Both the position numbers and the translations under genes were made by a program. Under the pieces are notes generated by a model. That model did no database searches. It was not told the DNA's origin and saw only the letters and a list, made by a program, of their open reading frames with translations. Of a stretch of 64,000 nucleotides of DNA, positions 50,399 through 62,973 are shown piece after piece. The stretch comes from JADJOY01 sp046331705 [NCBI: bacterium]. GTDB lineage: Bacteria; JADJOY01. How positions within the stretch are numbered: the first letter of the stretch is position 1; each line of letters starts with the position of its first letter. The stretch is from NCBI GenBank assembly GCA_046331705.1, contig JAXLQJ010000004.1, positions 124,001 through 188,000 of the forward strand, given 5' to 3'.

Positions 50399-51775
50399 TC
50401 ACGGCGCTGCCGGCGCGGGCCCCGCGGAGGTGCGATCGGGCTCGAGCCGCCAGGTGTCTTCGCTCAGATCCGCGACGTAGAGCGCATCGGTGCGAGCGTG
50501 CGGATCGGCGACCAGCGTGACGCCCTGCCCCAGCACGAGCACCCCCGCGGCCAGGGCACCTTCGAAGCGCGACCCGTCCGCGAGCGTCACGCGGGAACGA
50601 GGCGCGAACACCCAGCTGCGCACCAGCGTCGCTCCCAGCACCAGATCCGCGTCCGAGCGCGCGACGATCGAAAGATCCCCCGGCGCGGGGACCTCGAGCG
50701 TGGCACCCGCAGCGATCTCGAACGGCCCCGCGCCGCTCAGCTCGAGGCGCACCGGCGCGCTGATCCGCAGTGTGCTGGTGGCGGCGAGGTGCAGCCGCTC
50801 GAGCGCATGCCGTCCGCCCGCCAGCTCGCAAGTCTCACCCGCGGGCACGGCGAGCGCCACGCCGTCGAGCCAGCGTGCGCAGCCCTGCGCACGTGCCGGG
50901 GGTGTGGCGGCGGCGGCCGCGGCACGCCCGGACTTCGCGGTGGCCGGTGCCACGGGCGCGGCCGCCGGGGGCTCGGCAGCGACGGCGAGCTCGCGCGCGG
51001 GCACCGTGTCGTCGCAGCGGCACGGCCGCGGCGTGGGCAGCACGTGCGCCGTCCCGCCCAGGGCGTTCTCGCCCCCCGCGTACGATCCACCGGACGGCAA
51101 TCCGGTTCCCAGCAGGTCGGCGCCGGCGATCACACCGCCGGCGATCTTAGCCGTTGCCAGCCGCACGCTGCCGTTGGCGGCGAGCAGCAGGCGCGCGGGC
51201 GCGGTGACATCGTCCGCGGGCGCGGAATCGAAGCGAGCCGAGAACGAGGGGCCGGCGCTCAGGTCACCGCACGCGCAGAAGGGGATCTCGAATGCCGAGC
51301 GCGTGAGCGCGTGGCCCTCGACAGTGACCTGGACCTCGGTTCCATCCTGGTCGCGGCAACGCGACGTCACCGTGAGCGGCTGGTCGATGAGACGCGTGCC
51401 CGCTGGAACTTCGTGGCCGCGCGCCGTGACTCGATACGTCGCCCCCTGGATGGCGCCGCTCGCGAGGGCCTGCTCGTCGCCGGGGAACGTGGCGCCGCTG
51501 CGAAAGAGCGCATCCATGCGGCGAACGAGCCGCCCCTTCCCTTCGAGCAACGCGGTATCCGCCAGCAGCGAGCAGCTCGCGAGTCGCGACGGTGGCGCTT
51601 CGCCGAGCTTGGGGGTGCCGCGCGCCGTCGCCCACGCCACCGCCGCGACCACCAGCGCCAGCACCGCGAGCAGCAGCAAGGTGAGCGCCAGACCGCGCTC
51701 GTCGCGCCACACGGCGCGGCGTTCGCGCGGGACCGTGCGGCGAACGGCACGCCGCGGAGCGAGGGTGGGTCGCAT
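50399..51775 (-). CDS. PilX-like membrane-anchored protein of unknown function
   Basis: A 458-residue protein. A very basic N-terminus is followed by GLALTLLLLAVLALVVAAVAWA, cited by the core GLALTLLLLAVLAL, like the PilX/minor-pilin helix. A middle region contains FCACGDLSAG and an Ala/Pro-rich linker (about 275-310). The C-terminal domain (about 310-450) has the regular short strands of polymer-forming or pectate-lyase-like right-handed repeats, e.g. ARSDADLVLGATLVRSWVF and LADGSRFEGALAAG (cores ADLVLGATLV, FEGALAAGV). This matches the DUF7305-like proteins of pilus-related clusters. ATG 51775 has only a weak ribosome-binding site. Confidence 0.58.
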   Translation of the reverse strand: MRPTLAPRRAVRRTVPRERRAVWRDERGLALTLLLLAVLALVVAAVAWATARGTPKLGEAPPSRLASCSLLADTALLEGKGRLVRRMDALFRSGATFPGDEQALASGAIQGATYRVTARGHEVPAGTRLIDQPLTVTSRCRDQDGTEVQVTVEGHALTRSAFEIPFCACGDLSAGPSFSARFDSAPADDVTAPARLLLAANGSVRLATAKIAGGVIAGADLLGTGLPSGGSYAGGENALGGTAHVLPTPRPCRCDDTVPARELAVAAEPPAAAPVAPATAKSGRAAAAAATPPARAQGCARWLDGVALAVPAGETCELAGGRHALERLHLAATSTLRISAPVRLELSGAGPFEIAAGATLEVPAPGDLSIVARSDADLVLGATLVRSWVFAPRSRVTLADGSRFEGALAAGVLVLGQGVTLVADPHARTDALYVADLSEDTWRLEPDRTSAGPAPAAP

Positions 51776-51881
51776 GGTCGAAGGATGAGACGCGGGCGCG
51801 CAGGCCCGGCCCGCGCGCGCGGCACCGAGCATAGCCCGAAGCCGTCCGCTGCCAACGCGACGCAGGGGCTCGCGTTCGTGC

Positions 51882-51911
51882 TTGCCACCTCGAAACGGCG
51901 GGCCGCATACT
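51882..51911 (+). promoter_or_regulatory. candidate sigma-70 promoter for the TPR lipoprotein-rodZ unit
   Basis: TTGCCA (51882-51887, five of six) and CATACT (51906-51911, four of six) are 18 bp apart. Predicted start about 51918, 20 nt before GTG 51938. Confidence 0.5.
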
Positions 51912-51937
51912 CGCCAGCCTGCGTCCAAGGAAGCTGC

Positions 51938-52798
51938 GTGCGTTCGACTCCGGCCGTCGTCCATCTCTGCTTCGCCCTGATCCTCGGCGTCCAGGTCGGC
52001 TGCGACAAGCGACAGGACTCGGCGATCCTGGACATCCAGAACGACCCGCGCTTTCGCTACCAGAACGGCCTTTCCGCGCTGCGCGCCGGCAACGCCGAGC
52101 GCGCCGTGCGCGACCTCGAGGCGGCGCGCACGCTGGACCCCGACAACGTCGACGTGCTGCACGCCCTGGGGCTGGCGCTCAGCCAATCGGGCAACAACTC
52201 CCGCGCCGCCGACATCCTCGCCGAAGCCATCGAGCGAAACCCCAAGAGCCCGCAACTGCTGAACGCGCGCGGCGTGGTGTTGCTGCGCGCGCGCCGCTTC
52301 GACGAGGCGATCCACGACCTGCAAGCGTCCCTGGCACCCGAGCTCCACTACGAGACTCCCGAGGCGGCGCTGCTCAACCTCGCCGACGCGTTCACCGAGA
52401 CCCAGCGCTTCGACGACGCCATCCGAACCCTCGAGCGCGGGCTGCTGCTGCGACCCCGCAGCGGTGCGATCGAGACCGCGCTCTGCCGCACCTACGATCG
52501 GGGCCAGCGCCCCGACGACGCGCTGCGTGCGTGCCAGCAAGCGATTCAGGACGAGCCCACCTACGCCGCCGGCTACTTCGAGCTCGGCAAGCTCGAGCTG
52601 AGGCGCGGCCGCAACGCGGAAGCCCTCGACGCGTTCGAGAAGACCCTCAAGCTCGAGCCGCGCGGCGATCTCGCCGACCAAGCGCGGCGCTTCCGCACGC
52701 TGCTCGCACCCGAGTCCGCGGCGACCGGCTCCGCCGCTCCCGGCGGCGCGCCGCCGGCGAAGGAGCTGGTGCCACCCGAAGCGGGCGCGCCACGCTGA
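51938..52798 (+). CDS. PilF/PilW-like TPR lipoprotein
   Basis: A 286-residue lipoprotein with lipobox VQVGC and at least six TPR repeats (about 45-255; e.g. GLSALRAGNAERAVRDLEAA, cited by core GNAERAVRDL). PilF/PilW pilotins are TPR lipoproteins that place the PilQ secretin in the outer membrane. The next gene is RodZ-like, the same order as the pilF-rodZ pair in pseudomonads. The pilus genes at 45-49 kb support this. GTG 51938 has AAGGAAG 5 nt upstream. Other TPR lipoprotein roles are possible. Confidence 0.7.
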   Translation: MRSTPAVVHLCFALILGVQVGCDKRQDSAILDIQNDPRFRYQNGLSALRAGNAERAVRDLEAARTLDPDNVDVLHALGLALSQSGNNSRAADILAEAIERNPKSPQLLNARGVVLLRARRFDEAIHDLQASLAPELHYETPEAALLNLADAFTETQRFDDAIRTLERGLLLRPRSGAIETALCRTYDRGQRPDDALRACQQAIQDEPTYAAGYFELGKLELRRGRNAEALDAFEKTLKLEPRGDLADQARRFRTLLAPESAATGSAAPGGAPPAKELVPPEAGAPR

Positions 52799-52832
52799 CG
52801 GAGCGCCTCCGGATGGCGGCCGGAGTCGGATC

Positions 52833-53795
52833 GTGAAGGCGTTCGGCGATTACCTTCGGCACGAACGCGAGCTGCGCGGCATCAGCCTCGACGAGCTCGC
52901 GCAGAGCACCAAGATCAGCCCGTCGATCCTCGCGAGCCTGGAGGGAGGCCACCTCGAGTCGCTGCCGCCGATCGCGTTCGTCAAGGGCTTCCTGCGCGCC
53001 TACGCCGAGTACGTCGGGCTCGATCCGGCCTCGGTCGTCCTTCGCTTCGAGGCGGCGTTCCTGGCGGACGAGGCCGAGGCACGCCGGGGCCGCGGCTTCG
53101 CGTGGCCGCGCGTCCGTCGCCTGGCGGGGATCACGGCGGCGCTCGCGGCGCTGACCGCCGTCGCCGTGACCGTGGCCACGCACGGTGACGAGCTGCGGGC
53201 GCTCGCGCACCGCCGCAAGGAGGCGCCCGCACCGGCACCGCCGCCCGTCACGCCCAGCGAGCCCGCATCGCCCAGCGACGAGATCGACAAGCTCAAGCAA
53301 GAGCTGGGTCTCAAGGAGATCGAGCGGCACATCGGCGCACCGCCGGTGGAGGTCCCCACCGATCCGCCCTCGGCGCTCACCCAGGTTCCGGACAGTCTGT
53401 CGCCCATCTTCCACGTGCCACCCGCCGGCCCCGGCGATGCTGGCGGGGCGGAACCGCGCTCCCGGGATCGACGCGCGGAGGCACCGGCCACGTCGCTCGC
53501 CAAACCCGGCACTGGAACGCCCGCGGCAACCGCCACGAGCGGCGTAAAGCTGGTCTTGCACGGCCTCGCGCGAACCTGGGTGCAGGTGGCGTCGGACGAC
53601 GGCGAGCCGGTGAGCCGCGAGCTGGAAGCCGGCGAGGACTGGGCGCTCGCGGGTCGGCGCTTCGTCTTGCTGCTGGGCGACGGCGGCGCCGTGAGCCTTG
53701 GCTGGGAAGGCCGCGACCTGGGTGCGGCGGGCGCGCCCGGGGTGCTCGTCCGCCTCGAGATCCCCAAGGACCTGCGCGCGTTGCCGCGCAACTAG
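52833..53795 (+). CDS. rodZ: RodZ-like HTH/DUF4115 cytoskeletal protein
   Basis: A 320-residue protein: N-terminal XRE-type helix-turn-helix (about 1-70, GDYLRHERELRGISLDELAQ by core RHERELRGISLDEL), transmembrane helix (about 98-118), Pro-rich periplasmic linker, and C-terminal DUF4115 beta domain (about 240-315, with LARTWVQVASDDG). RodZ bridges MreB filaments to periplasmic cell-wall enzymes; mreB is at 12877. The GTG start is 34 nt after the TPR lipoprotein. The arrangement matches the pilF-rodZ pairing. Confidence 0.82.
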   Translation: MKAFGDYLRHERELRGISLDELAQSTKISPSILASLEGGHLESLPPIAFVKGFLRAYAEYVGLDPASVVLRFEAAFLADEAEARRGRGFAWPRVRRLAGITAALAALTAVAVTVATHGDELRALAHRRKEAPAPAPPPVTPSEPASPSDEIDKLKQELGLKEIERHIGAPPVEVPTDPPSALTQVPDSLSPIFHVPPAGPGDAGGAEPRSRDRRAEAPATSLAKPGTGTPAATATSGVKLVLHGLARTWVQVASDDGEPVSRELEAGEDWALAGRRFVLLLGDGGAVSLGWEGRDLGAAGAPGVLVRLEIPKDLRALPRN

Positions 53796-53805
53796 CCAGC
53801 CGCCG

Positions 53806-55584
53806 ATGACGTCCGCGAGCTGTCCGCGCTGTGCCCGAGAGCTGCCGCGGGCGAGCACGCGTTGCCCGAGCTGCGGCGCGCTCACCGACGCGGCCGCCGC
53901 GCCGGAGGCGCGCGTGCGCTGGTCGGACCCGCTCACGTACACGCTTCACGTCGACGATCTGAGGGGCGTGGACGACCGGCGGGCGCTGCTCGCGTACCTG
54001 CTCGACACGGGACGATTCCCGGATCGGCGGGTGCTCGCGGAGCGTCTCGACCGCGTTCCGTGCGTGCTCGTGGAAGGCCTGACGCTCGAGGAGTCGACGG
54101 AGCTCAAGTCGAACCTGTTGCGTCTCGGCGTCACGGTCCGTGCCGTGCGCTCGCCGTCGGCGGAGGTGGCCGAGCCCGGCACCGCGCGCAACCCCTCGTT
54201 GGCAGCGTGGACGCCACGACGGAACGAGCGCCGGGTCGCGGTCCACACCGTGCGCACCTGGGCGTGGGTCGCCGCCGGTCTCGTGATCGCGCTGATGCTC
54301 GGCGGCATCGGTCGACTCGCGTACGACCTCCACGGACGGTCACGCACGTACGGCGAGCGCCGCGCGGCCATCGAGGAAGACGCCCGCGCGCCGCTGGTGC
54401 AGGTCGCGCGCCTCGGCCACGAGCGCCCCTCGGGCGAGGCCGACCGGGCGCGTGCCCGGGCCGAGCTCGAACGCGGCCACGAGGACTTCAACGCCGGCCG
54501 CCTGGGGGACGCGCTGGCGCGCTACCAAGCGGCGCGAGACCTCGATTCGGCGAACGCGGACGCACGGCGCGCGGTGGCGGACGTGTGGGTGGTGCGCGGC
54601 CAGGCCGCGCTCGGCGCGGGGCGATTCGACGAGGCGCGCGCGGCGTTCGAGTCGGCGCTCGCGAGCGATGCCGACGCGCCCCGCGCGATTCGCGGCGCGG
54701 CGCGGGCCGCCATGCTCGCAGGCGACCTGGAAGGCGCACGGCGGTCCTGGGACCGGCTGCTGTCGCTCGGCGGCGCCGATCGCGAGGCGCAAGGCTTCGC
54801 CGCGGAGGTCTATCACTCGCTCGGCGAGCTCGATCGCGCCGCCGCCGCGTATCGCGCCGCCGCCGCCGCGACCGCCGACTCCTGGCTCACCGATCGGCTC
54901 GCGCTGGTCGAGCGCGAGCGCACGGCCATCGTCGAACCGGCCGAGGACCTGCGCGCCGTGTGGCTCGGTGACGTACCGCGAGGCGCTCGGCGCATGCTCG
55001 AGGACGCACTCGAGCGCGCGCTCGGCGAAGTCCGCGCACGTCTGGGGCGCGCTGCCGACCCCGAGTTGCGCGTGATCCTCGACCCCGCTCGCCCCTTCGC
55101 CGAGCGTGCCGGCGTGCGCTGCGGCTGGCAGCTCACGAGACTCGCCGGGCCGCGACTTCCCGTCGGCGGAATCGAGGAGATCCACGACTTCGAGCGCTGG
55201 CGGCCGGTCTTGCGTCACGAGCTCGCCCACGCCGTGATCCATGCGCGCGGCGGCGCGCGAGTTCCCGCGTGGTTCGAGGAAGGCGTCGCGGAACGGCTCG
55301 CCCTTGGCGATGCGCCGAGATCGACCGCCGCGAGCCCGGTGACCGGCACGCTCACGCTGATCCGCTGGCCGTTCGCAAGCCTGCCTGCGCAGGCCTGGGA
55401 CGAGGCGTTCGCGAGCGCGGATCGCGCCGCCGAGCGGCTCTTCGCGAACGGCGGCTGGACGGCGGTGGAGCGGACGATCGACGCCGTCGCGGGGGGCACG
55501 GACTTCGACGCCGCGTTCGGCGCGAGCTTCGCGCTCGATCCCACGACCCTCGCGAGCGCCGGCGATCGCGAGCGGCGGCCCTGA
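53806..55584 (+). CDS. zinc-ribbon, TPR and peptidase-MA-like fusion protein
   Basis: A 592-residue protein: N-terminal CPRC...CPSC zinc ribbon (residues 6-9 and 20-23), an alpha/beta segment (about 40-125) resembling the ribosomal L7/L12 C-terminal fold (TLEESTELKSNLLRLGVTV), a transmembrane helix (about 147-165), TPR repeats (about 205-365) and a gluzincin domain. In the last, HELAH places His471, Glu472 and His475 with Glu492 in WFEEGVAE as the third ligand. The protease would lie outside the inner membrane and the zinc ribbon inside. ATG 53806 starts 10 nt after the rodZ stop, so they may be coupled. Confidence 0.72.
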   Translation: MTSASCPRCARELPRASTRCPSCGALTDAAAAPEARVRWSDPLTYTLHVDDLRGVDDRRALLAYLLDTGRFPDRRVLAERLDRVPCVLVEGLTLEESTELKSNLLRLGVTVRAVRSPSAEVAEPGTARNPSLAAWTPRRNERRVAVHTVRTWAWVAAGLVIALMLGGIGRLAYDLHGRSRTYGERRAAIEEDARAPLVQVARLGHERPSGEADRARARAELERGHEDFNAGRLGDALARYQAARDLDSANADARRAVADVWVVRGQAALGAGRFDEARAAFESALASDADAPRAIRGAARAAMLAGDLEGARRSWDRLLSLGGADREAQGFAAEVYHSLGELDRAAAAYRAAAAATADSWLTDRLALVERERTAIVEPAEDLRAVWLGDVPRGARRMLEDALERALGEVRARLGRAADPELRVILDPARPFAERAGVRCGWQLTRLAGPRLPVGGIEEIHDFERWRPVLRHELAHAVIHARGGARVPAWFEEGVAERLALGDAPRSTAASPVTGTLTLIRWPFASLPAQAWDEAFASADRAAERLFANGGWTAVERTIDAVAGGTDFDAAFGASFALDPTTLASAGDRERRP

Positions 55585-55611
55585 GCCGCGCCCGCGGCGG
55601 ACCCTGGATTC

Positions 55612-56331
55612 ATGGCGGAGACCGAAGCGATCGCGCTGCGCGCCACCGCCTACGGCGAGTCCGACTGGATCGTGACCCTGCTCGGCGCGCACGGCGGGAA
55701 GATCCGCGGCATCGCGCGCGGCGCGCGGAAATCGCGCAAGCGCTTCGGCGCCGGGTTCGACCCCGGCACACGCGGCACGCTGAGCTTCCGGGTGCAGCCG
55801 CGCTCCGAGCTGGCGACGATCGAGGGCTTCGGCAACGCGCGACCGCCGGCGCTCGGACCCGATCCGGTGGCGGGCTTCGCGGTGGTGAACGTCGCGGTCG
55901 AATGCTGCGATGCCGTGAGCGTCGAGGACGAGGACGCCGCGCGCCGCTTCACCCTGCTCTCGGAGCTGCTGGCGCGCGTGGCCGACGGCGCCAGCCCGGC
56001 GGTGACGCTCGCGTGGTTCCTCGCGGCGCTGCTCGCGGACGCCGGCTTCGCGCCGCGCTTCGACCGCTGCGTGCGCTGCGAGCGCCCGGTGGGCAATCGC
56101 GCGCGTTTCGACGCCGCGCGCGTGGCGCTGGTCTGCGCGAGCTGTACGGGCGAGGCACCGGTGGCCAGCGTCTCCGCCGAGATCGCGGCCCGCATCGCGG
56201 CGCTCACCCCGGCCAGCCGGGACGTCGAAGCCGCGCGCACCACCGTCGACCTTCTCGGCGCGGCCGTGGAGCACCTGGTGGGACGACCGCTCAAGTCGCT
56301 CGAGTTCCTGCGCTCGACGCCACTCGGGTGA
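55612..56331 (+). CDS. recO: DNA repair protein RecO
   Basis: A 239-residue RecO: N-terminal OB-fold (about 1-80, ALRATAYGESDWIVTLL, KIRGIARGARKSRKRF), helical middle, and C-terminal zinc-binding residues CVRC and CASC. RecO works with RecR to load RecA on SSB-coated ssDNA in gap repair. The gene starts 28 nt after the peptidase fusion and is followed by glyQ after 175 nt. Position next to glyQS is common in deltaproteobacteria. Confidence 0.92.
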   Translation: MAETEAIALRATAYGESDWIVTLLGAHGGKIRGIARGARKSRKRFGAGFDPGTRGTLSFRVQPRSELATIEGFGNARPPALGPDPVAGFAVVNVAVECCDAVSVEDEDAARRFTLLSELLARVADGASPAVTLAWFLAALLADAGFAPRFDRCVRCERPVGNRARFDAARVALVCASCTGEAPVASVSAEIAARIAALTPASRDVEAARTTVDLLGAAVEHLVGRPLKSLEFLRSTPLG

Positions 56332-56402
56332 ATCCGGTTCTTCGCGCCACCAGCGCGAGCGCGCGCGACACGAAAATGGTGCGCGAACTGGCCTGGGCGC
56401 GG

Positions 56403-56431
56403 TTGACACGTCGCGGCACGGCCCCTAGACT
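56403..56431 (+). promoter_or_regulatory. sigma-70 promoter for glyQ-glyS-ppdK
   Basis: Perfect TTGACA (56403-56408), exactly 17 bp, then TAGACT (56426-56431, four of six). Predicted start near 56438, a leader of about 70 nt before glyQ. Confidence 0.65.
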
Positions 56432-56506
56432 CGCGCAAATTTTCCGCCTGATTCCGCGCTCATCCACCGGATCCGCTCGGCCCTCGGCCAGTCGCGTGCT
56501 CGCGGC

Positions 56507-57472
56507 GTGACGCGGGGCGCGCCTCGTGCATCGAGCGTTTCCCTGGATTTGGCATTGAATTCCTCGCGATCCCCGCTCAACTTCCAAGACCTGATCCTGA
56601 CGCTGCAGCGGTTCTGGGCAGATCGGGGTTGCGTCATCCAGCAGGGGTACGACCTCGAGGTCGGCGCGGGAACGTTCCATCCCGCCACCTTCCTTCGCGT
56701 CTTCGGCCCCGAGCCCTGGCGCACGGCGCTGGTCCAGCCGTCGCGCCGTCCCAAGGACGGTCGATTCGGAGAAAACCCGAATCGTCTCCAACATTATTAC
56801 CAGTTCCAGGTGATCCTGAAGCCAGCCCCGGACGACGTGCTGGAGACCTATCTCACGAGCCTCGCCGCGATCGGCATCGACCCGGCGGAGCACGACCTCC
56901 GCTTCGTGGAAGACGATTGGGAATCGCCCACGCTCGGCGCCTCCGGCCTCGGCTGGGAAGTGTGGTGCGACGGGATGGAGATCACCCAGTTCACGTATTT
57001 CCAGCAGGTGGGCGGCATCGAGCTGCGGCCGATCTCGGCCGAGATCACCTTCGGCCTCGAACGCATCGCCATGTTCCTCCAGAAGAAGGACTGGTTCCAC
57101 GAGATCGAATGGCAGCGCGGCATCCGCTACGGCGAGATCCACAAGCGCACCGAGGTGGAGTTCTCGCGCTACAACTTCGAGCTCGCCGACGTCGATCTCG
57201 CGCGCGCCTCGTTCGCCGGCTGCGAGCGCGAGGCGCGCAAGCTGCTCGACGCCGACGCGGTGCTGCCCGCCTACGACCACACGCTCAAGTGCTCGCACTA
57301 CTTCAACCTCCTCGACGCCCGCGGCGCGCTCTCGGTCTCGGAGCGCACCGCGATGATCGGGCGCGTGCGTGCGCTGGCGCGAGCCTGCGCCCACGCGTAC
57401 GTCGCGAAGTACTGCACCTCGCCCGCCGTCGGCGCCGCTGACGCGCCTCCCGCCACGGGCTCGCCACGATGA
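56507..57472 (+). CDS. glyQ: glycyl-tRNA synthetase alpha subunit
   Basis: A 321-residue class II catalytic subunit. [18 protein letters not shown] is the family's N-terminus, preceded here by about 25 extra residues, then [38 protein letters not shown] (core [13 protein letters not shown]) and the motif 3 region EITFGLERI. With GlyS it forms the alpha2beta2 enzyme that charges tRNA-Gly. The GTG 56507 start gives a longer leader than normal; an internal TTG near 56550 is an alternative. The stop overlaps glyS (ATGA). Confidence 0.94.
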   Translation: MTRGAPRASSVSLDLALNSSRSPLNFQDLILTLQRFWADRGCVIQQGYDLEVGAGTFHPATFLRVFGPEPWRTALVQPSRRPKDGRFGENPNRLQHYYQFQVILKPAPDDVLETYLTSLAAIGIDPAEHDLRFVEDDWESPTLGASGLGWEVWCDGMEITQFTYFQQVGGIELRPISAEITFGLERIAMFLQKKDWFHEIEWQRGIRYGEIHKRTEVEFSRYNFELADVDLARASFAGCEREARKLLDADAVLPAYDHTLKCSHYFNLLDARGALSVSERTAMIGRVRALARACAHAYVAKYCTSPAVGAADAPPATGSPR

Positions 57473-59553
57473 ACGCCGAGCTCCTGCTCGAGATCGGCAC
57501 CGAGGAGCTGCCGGCGCGGTTCGTGGCGCCGGCGCTCGAGGCGTTGCGGGATCGGGTCGTGGCGTTGCTGGACGAGGGGCGGATCGCGCACGGCGCGGCG
57601 CGCACCCTCGGGACTCCGCGGCGGCTGGCGCTGATCGTGGAGGGCGTCGCCGCCGAGGGCAGCGCCGAATCGACGGTGGCGATCGGGCCGGCGGCGAGTG
57701 TCGCCTTCGACACGCACGGCCAGCCGACCAAGGCGGCGGAGGGCTTCGCCCGCAAGCAAGGCGTCCCCGTCGCCGCGCTCACCCGTGTCCGCACCGACAA
57801 GGGCGAGTACGCCGCCGCCGAGGTCACGCGCGAGGGCGCTCGCACCGCGGAGCTGCTCGCCGCGGCGCTGCCAGCGCGCATCCTCGCGATCCCCTTCCCC
57901 AAATCGATGCGCTGGGGCGAGCCGGAGATCAGCTTCGGACGGCCGATCCGCTGGATCGTGGCGCTGCTCGGACGCGGCGAGATCCGCTTTCGCGTGGGAC
58001 CGGTCGAGAGCGGCAGCGCGACGCGTGGGCACCGCGTCCACGGCACGGGCGGCGCGGTGGCGGTCGACGGGGTGGACGCCTACCTCGCGGCGCTCGCCGC
58101 CAGCGGCGTGATCGCCGATCCCGCGGAACGCCGCGACGCGATCGAACGGGGGGTCCGCGAGCTGGCGGCGTCGGTGGGCGGGCGCCCCGTGCCGGACCCC
58201 GGGCTCCTCGACGAGGTGACGAACCTGGTCGAGTCGGTGACGCCGGTGCTCGGCGGCTTCGAGCGCGAGTTCCTCGCGGTGCCACGCGAGGTGCTGCTCA
58301 CCGCGATGCGCACCCATCAGCGCTATTTCGCCGTCGAGGACGCGAACGGGAATCTCCTCCCGCATTTCGTCACGATCTCGAACACGCGGGTGCGCGATCT
58401 CGGTGTCGTTCGCCACGGCAACGAGGCGGTGCTGCGCGCGCGCCTGGCCGATGCGCGCTACTTCTACGACCTGGACCTGAGGAAGCCGCTCGCCGAACGG
58501 GTAGATGCGCTGGCAGGCGTGACCTACCACAAGAAGCTGGGCTCGGTGCGCGACAAGGTCGAGCGTGTCCGCACGCTGGCCGCGACCTTGGCTCACGAGG
58601 TGGGGCTCGCTTCCCAGCTCGCCGCGATCGACCGAACGGCGCTGCTCTGCAAGGCGGACCTCGTCACCGAGATGGTGGGCGAGTTCCCCGAGGTGCAGGG
58701 CACCATGGGCGGCTACTACGCGCTCGCGAGCGGCGAGCCGCCGGTGGTGGCCGCCGCGATTCGCGAGCACTACCTGCCCCGCTTCGCCGGGGATGCCCTG
58801 CCCGCCGGCGACGTGGGCGCCCTCGTCGGCCTCGCCGATCGGCTCGACACCCTCGCGGGCTCGTTCGCCGTGGGCGAGGTGCCCACCGGCGCCGCCGATC
58901 CGTTTGGCCTGAGGCGCAGGGCGCTCGCGATCATCCAGATCGTGATCGCGCGCGGCTGGCGCCTCGACGTGGGCAGGGCCATCGACTCGGCGCTCGGGTC
59001 CGTCGCCGCCGCGCTCAAGCGCCCTCGCGCCGAGGTCGCGGACGAGCTCGTGCGCTTCCTCGTCGCTCGTCACGCGACGCTCCTGCAAGCCGAAGGCATC
59101 GGCGCAGACGTGCTCGACGCCGCCGTGCAGGGCGGCCAGGCGGTCGACTTTCTGGATGCGGCGCGGCGCGCCCGGGCGCTCGAGGCCTGGAAGGACTACC
59201 CCGAGGCGATCGACCTCTACCGCGCGGCGAAGCGCATCGCGAACATCCGCAAGGACGAGCCGCGCGGCTTCGACGAACGCCCCGAGCTGCTCACCGAGGC
59301 GGCCGAGCGCGCGCTTCTCGACGCGGTCGCTCGGCTCGAACCGGAGGTTCGCGCGCTGACGAGCGAGACGCGCTACGCCGAAGCGCTCGAGCAGCTGCGC
59401 GCACTGAGCGCCCCCGTGACGCAGTTCTTCGACAAGATTCTCGTCATGGCCGAGAATCCCGAGCTGCGCCACGCGCGCTTCGCATTGCTGGACACCGTCG
59501 CCGCCTTGATCCGCAGCGTCGGCGATCTCACCAAGATCCAGATCGAAGGCTGA
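57469..59553 (+). CDS. glyS: glycyl-tRNA synthetase beta subunit
   Basis: A 694-residue beta subunit, of usual length: N-terminal [19 protein letters not shown] (core [12 protein letters not shown]), middle [24 protein letters not shown] (core [15 protein letters not shown]), HD-like segment and C-terminal anticodon-binding/DALR region. It binds tRNA-Gly for the catalytic alpha subunit. ATG 57469 overlaps the glyQ stop, giving near-equal translation; ppdK follows after 27 nt. Confidence 0.95.
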   Translation: MNAELLLEIGTEELPARFVAPALEALRDRVVALLDEGRIAHGAARTLGTPRRLALIVEGVAAEGSAESTVAIGPAASVAFDTHGQPTKAAEGFARKQGVPVAALTRVRTDKGEYAAAEVTREGARTAELLAAALPARILAIPFPKSMRWGEPEISFGRPIRWIVALLGRGEIRFRVGPVESGSATRGHRVHGTGGAVAVDGVDAYLAALAASGVIADPAERRDAIERGVRELAASVGGRPVPDPGLLDEVTNLVESVTPVLGGFEREFLAVPREVLLTAMRTHQRYFAVEDANGNLLPHFVTISNTRVRDLGVVRHGNEAVLRARLADARYFYDLDLRKPLAERVDALAGVTYHKKLGSVRDKVERVRTLAATLAHEVGLASQLAAIDRTALLCKADLVTEMVGEFPEVQGTMGGYYALASGEPPVVAAAIREHYLPRFAGDALPAGDVGALVGLADRLDTLAGSFAVGEVPTGAADPFGLRRRALAIIQIVIARGWRLDVGRAIDSALGSVAAALKRPRAEVADELVRFLVARHATLLQAEGIGADVLDAAVQGGQAVDFLDAARRARALEAWKDYPEAIDLYRAAKRIANIRKDEPRGFDERPELLTEAAERALLDAVARLEPEVRALTSETRYAEALEQLRALSAPVTQFFDKILVMAENPELRHARFALLDTVAALIRSVGDLTKIQIEG

Positions 59554-59580
59554 ACACGCTCCGCGAACGGAGGACCACCG

Positions 59581-62391
<2,811 letters not shown>

Positions 62392-62447
62392 GCCTGCGCC
62401 GCCAGCCGGCGCGAGCGGCCCGCTCCGCGGGCCACGGGGATCCTGGA

Positions 62448-62861
62448 ATGGTCAAGACCAAGCAGGTGTCGATCCGGACCGAGAAGAATCGCGACGTCCG
62501 GAACATCTCGGACCTGCTCTCGAGCGCGGTGCTCGAGAGCAAGGTCCGGGATGGACTGGCGGTGGTGTTCTCGCCCCACACCACCATGGGCCTCTACCTC
62601 GCGAACTACGACCCCACGCTGGCGCCGGACGTGACCCGCTTCTTGAGCGAGCTGGTCCCGAACCACCCGGACTACGCGCACAATCAATCCGAAACCGACC
62701 CGAACACGGACTCGCACCTGAAGTCCATCGTGGTGGGCTCGAGCGTCACGATCCCGGTCGTCGGGGGCAAGCTGGCGCTCGGCCAGTGGCAGGGAATCTT
62801 CCTGGTCGAGTTCGAGGGGCCGCGCGCCCGTCACCTCACGGTGCAGATCCTCGGCGAATGA
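62448..62861 (+). CDS. YjbQ/UPF0047 family protein
   Basis: A 137-residue YjbQ-fold protein: FSPHTTMGLYLANYDP (core SPHTTMGLYLANY), DTNTDSHLKSIVVGSS-like segment (core NTDSHLKSIVVG) and LGQWQGIFLVEFEGPRAR (core LGQWQGIFLVE). The family has weak thiamin-phosphate-synthase-type activity in vitro; its physiological role is uncertain. The start ATG 62448 has the TGGAATG context only; spacing after ppdK is 56 nt. It probably ends the glyQ-glyS-ppdK transcript. Confidence 0.88.
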   Translation: MVKTKQVSIRTEKNRDVRNISDLLSSAVLESKVRDGLAVVFSPHTTMGLYLANYDPTLAPDVTRFLSELVPNHPDYAHNQSETDPNTDSHLKSIVVGSSVTIPVVGGKLALGQWQGIFLVEFEGPRARHLTVQILGE

Positions 62862-62884
62862 CGGACGGCTGACCGGCACGCATC

Positions 62885-62946
62885 GCGCACCGTTCGCGGT
62901 GCGCTCGAGTGAGAACGGCTGCGAGGCTCGATGCCTCGCAGCCGTT
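62885..62946. terminator. paired hairpins between yjbQ-type and radical SAM genes
   Basis: Two perfect stems in tandem. The first is GCGCACCG (62885-62892), loop TTCG, CGGTGCGC (62897-62904). The second is a 14-bp stem, AACGGCTGCGAGGC (62914-62927), 5-nt loop, GCCTCGCAGCCGTT (62933-62946), followed by TTTGCTTT. The latter is a good intrinsic terminator rightwards and also serves the convergent radical SAM gene, whose stop is 28 nt away. Confidence 0.82.
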
Positions 62947-62973
62947 TGCTTTCGAACGAAGCCGAAAGCCGGA

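Noticed and set aside
50195-51937. Long upstream extension of the PilF-like lipoprotein frame
   Set aside because: Shadow of the opposite-strand PilX-like gene; the signal peptide with lipobox begins at GTG 51938.
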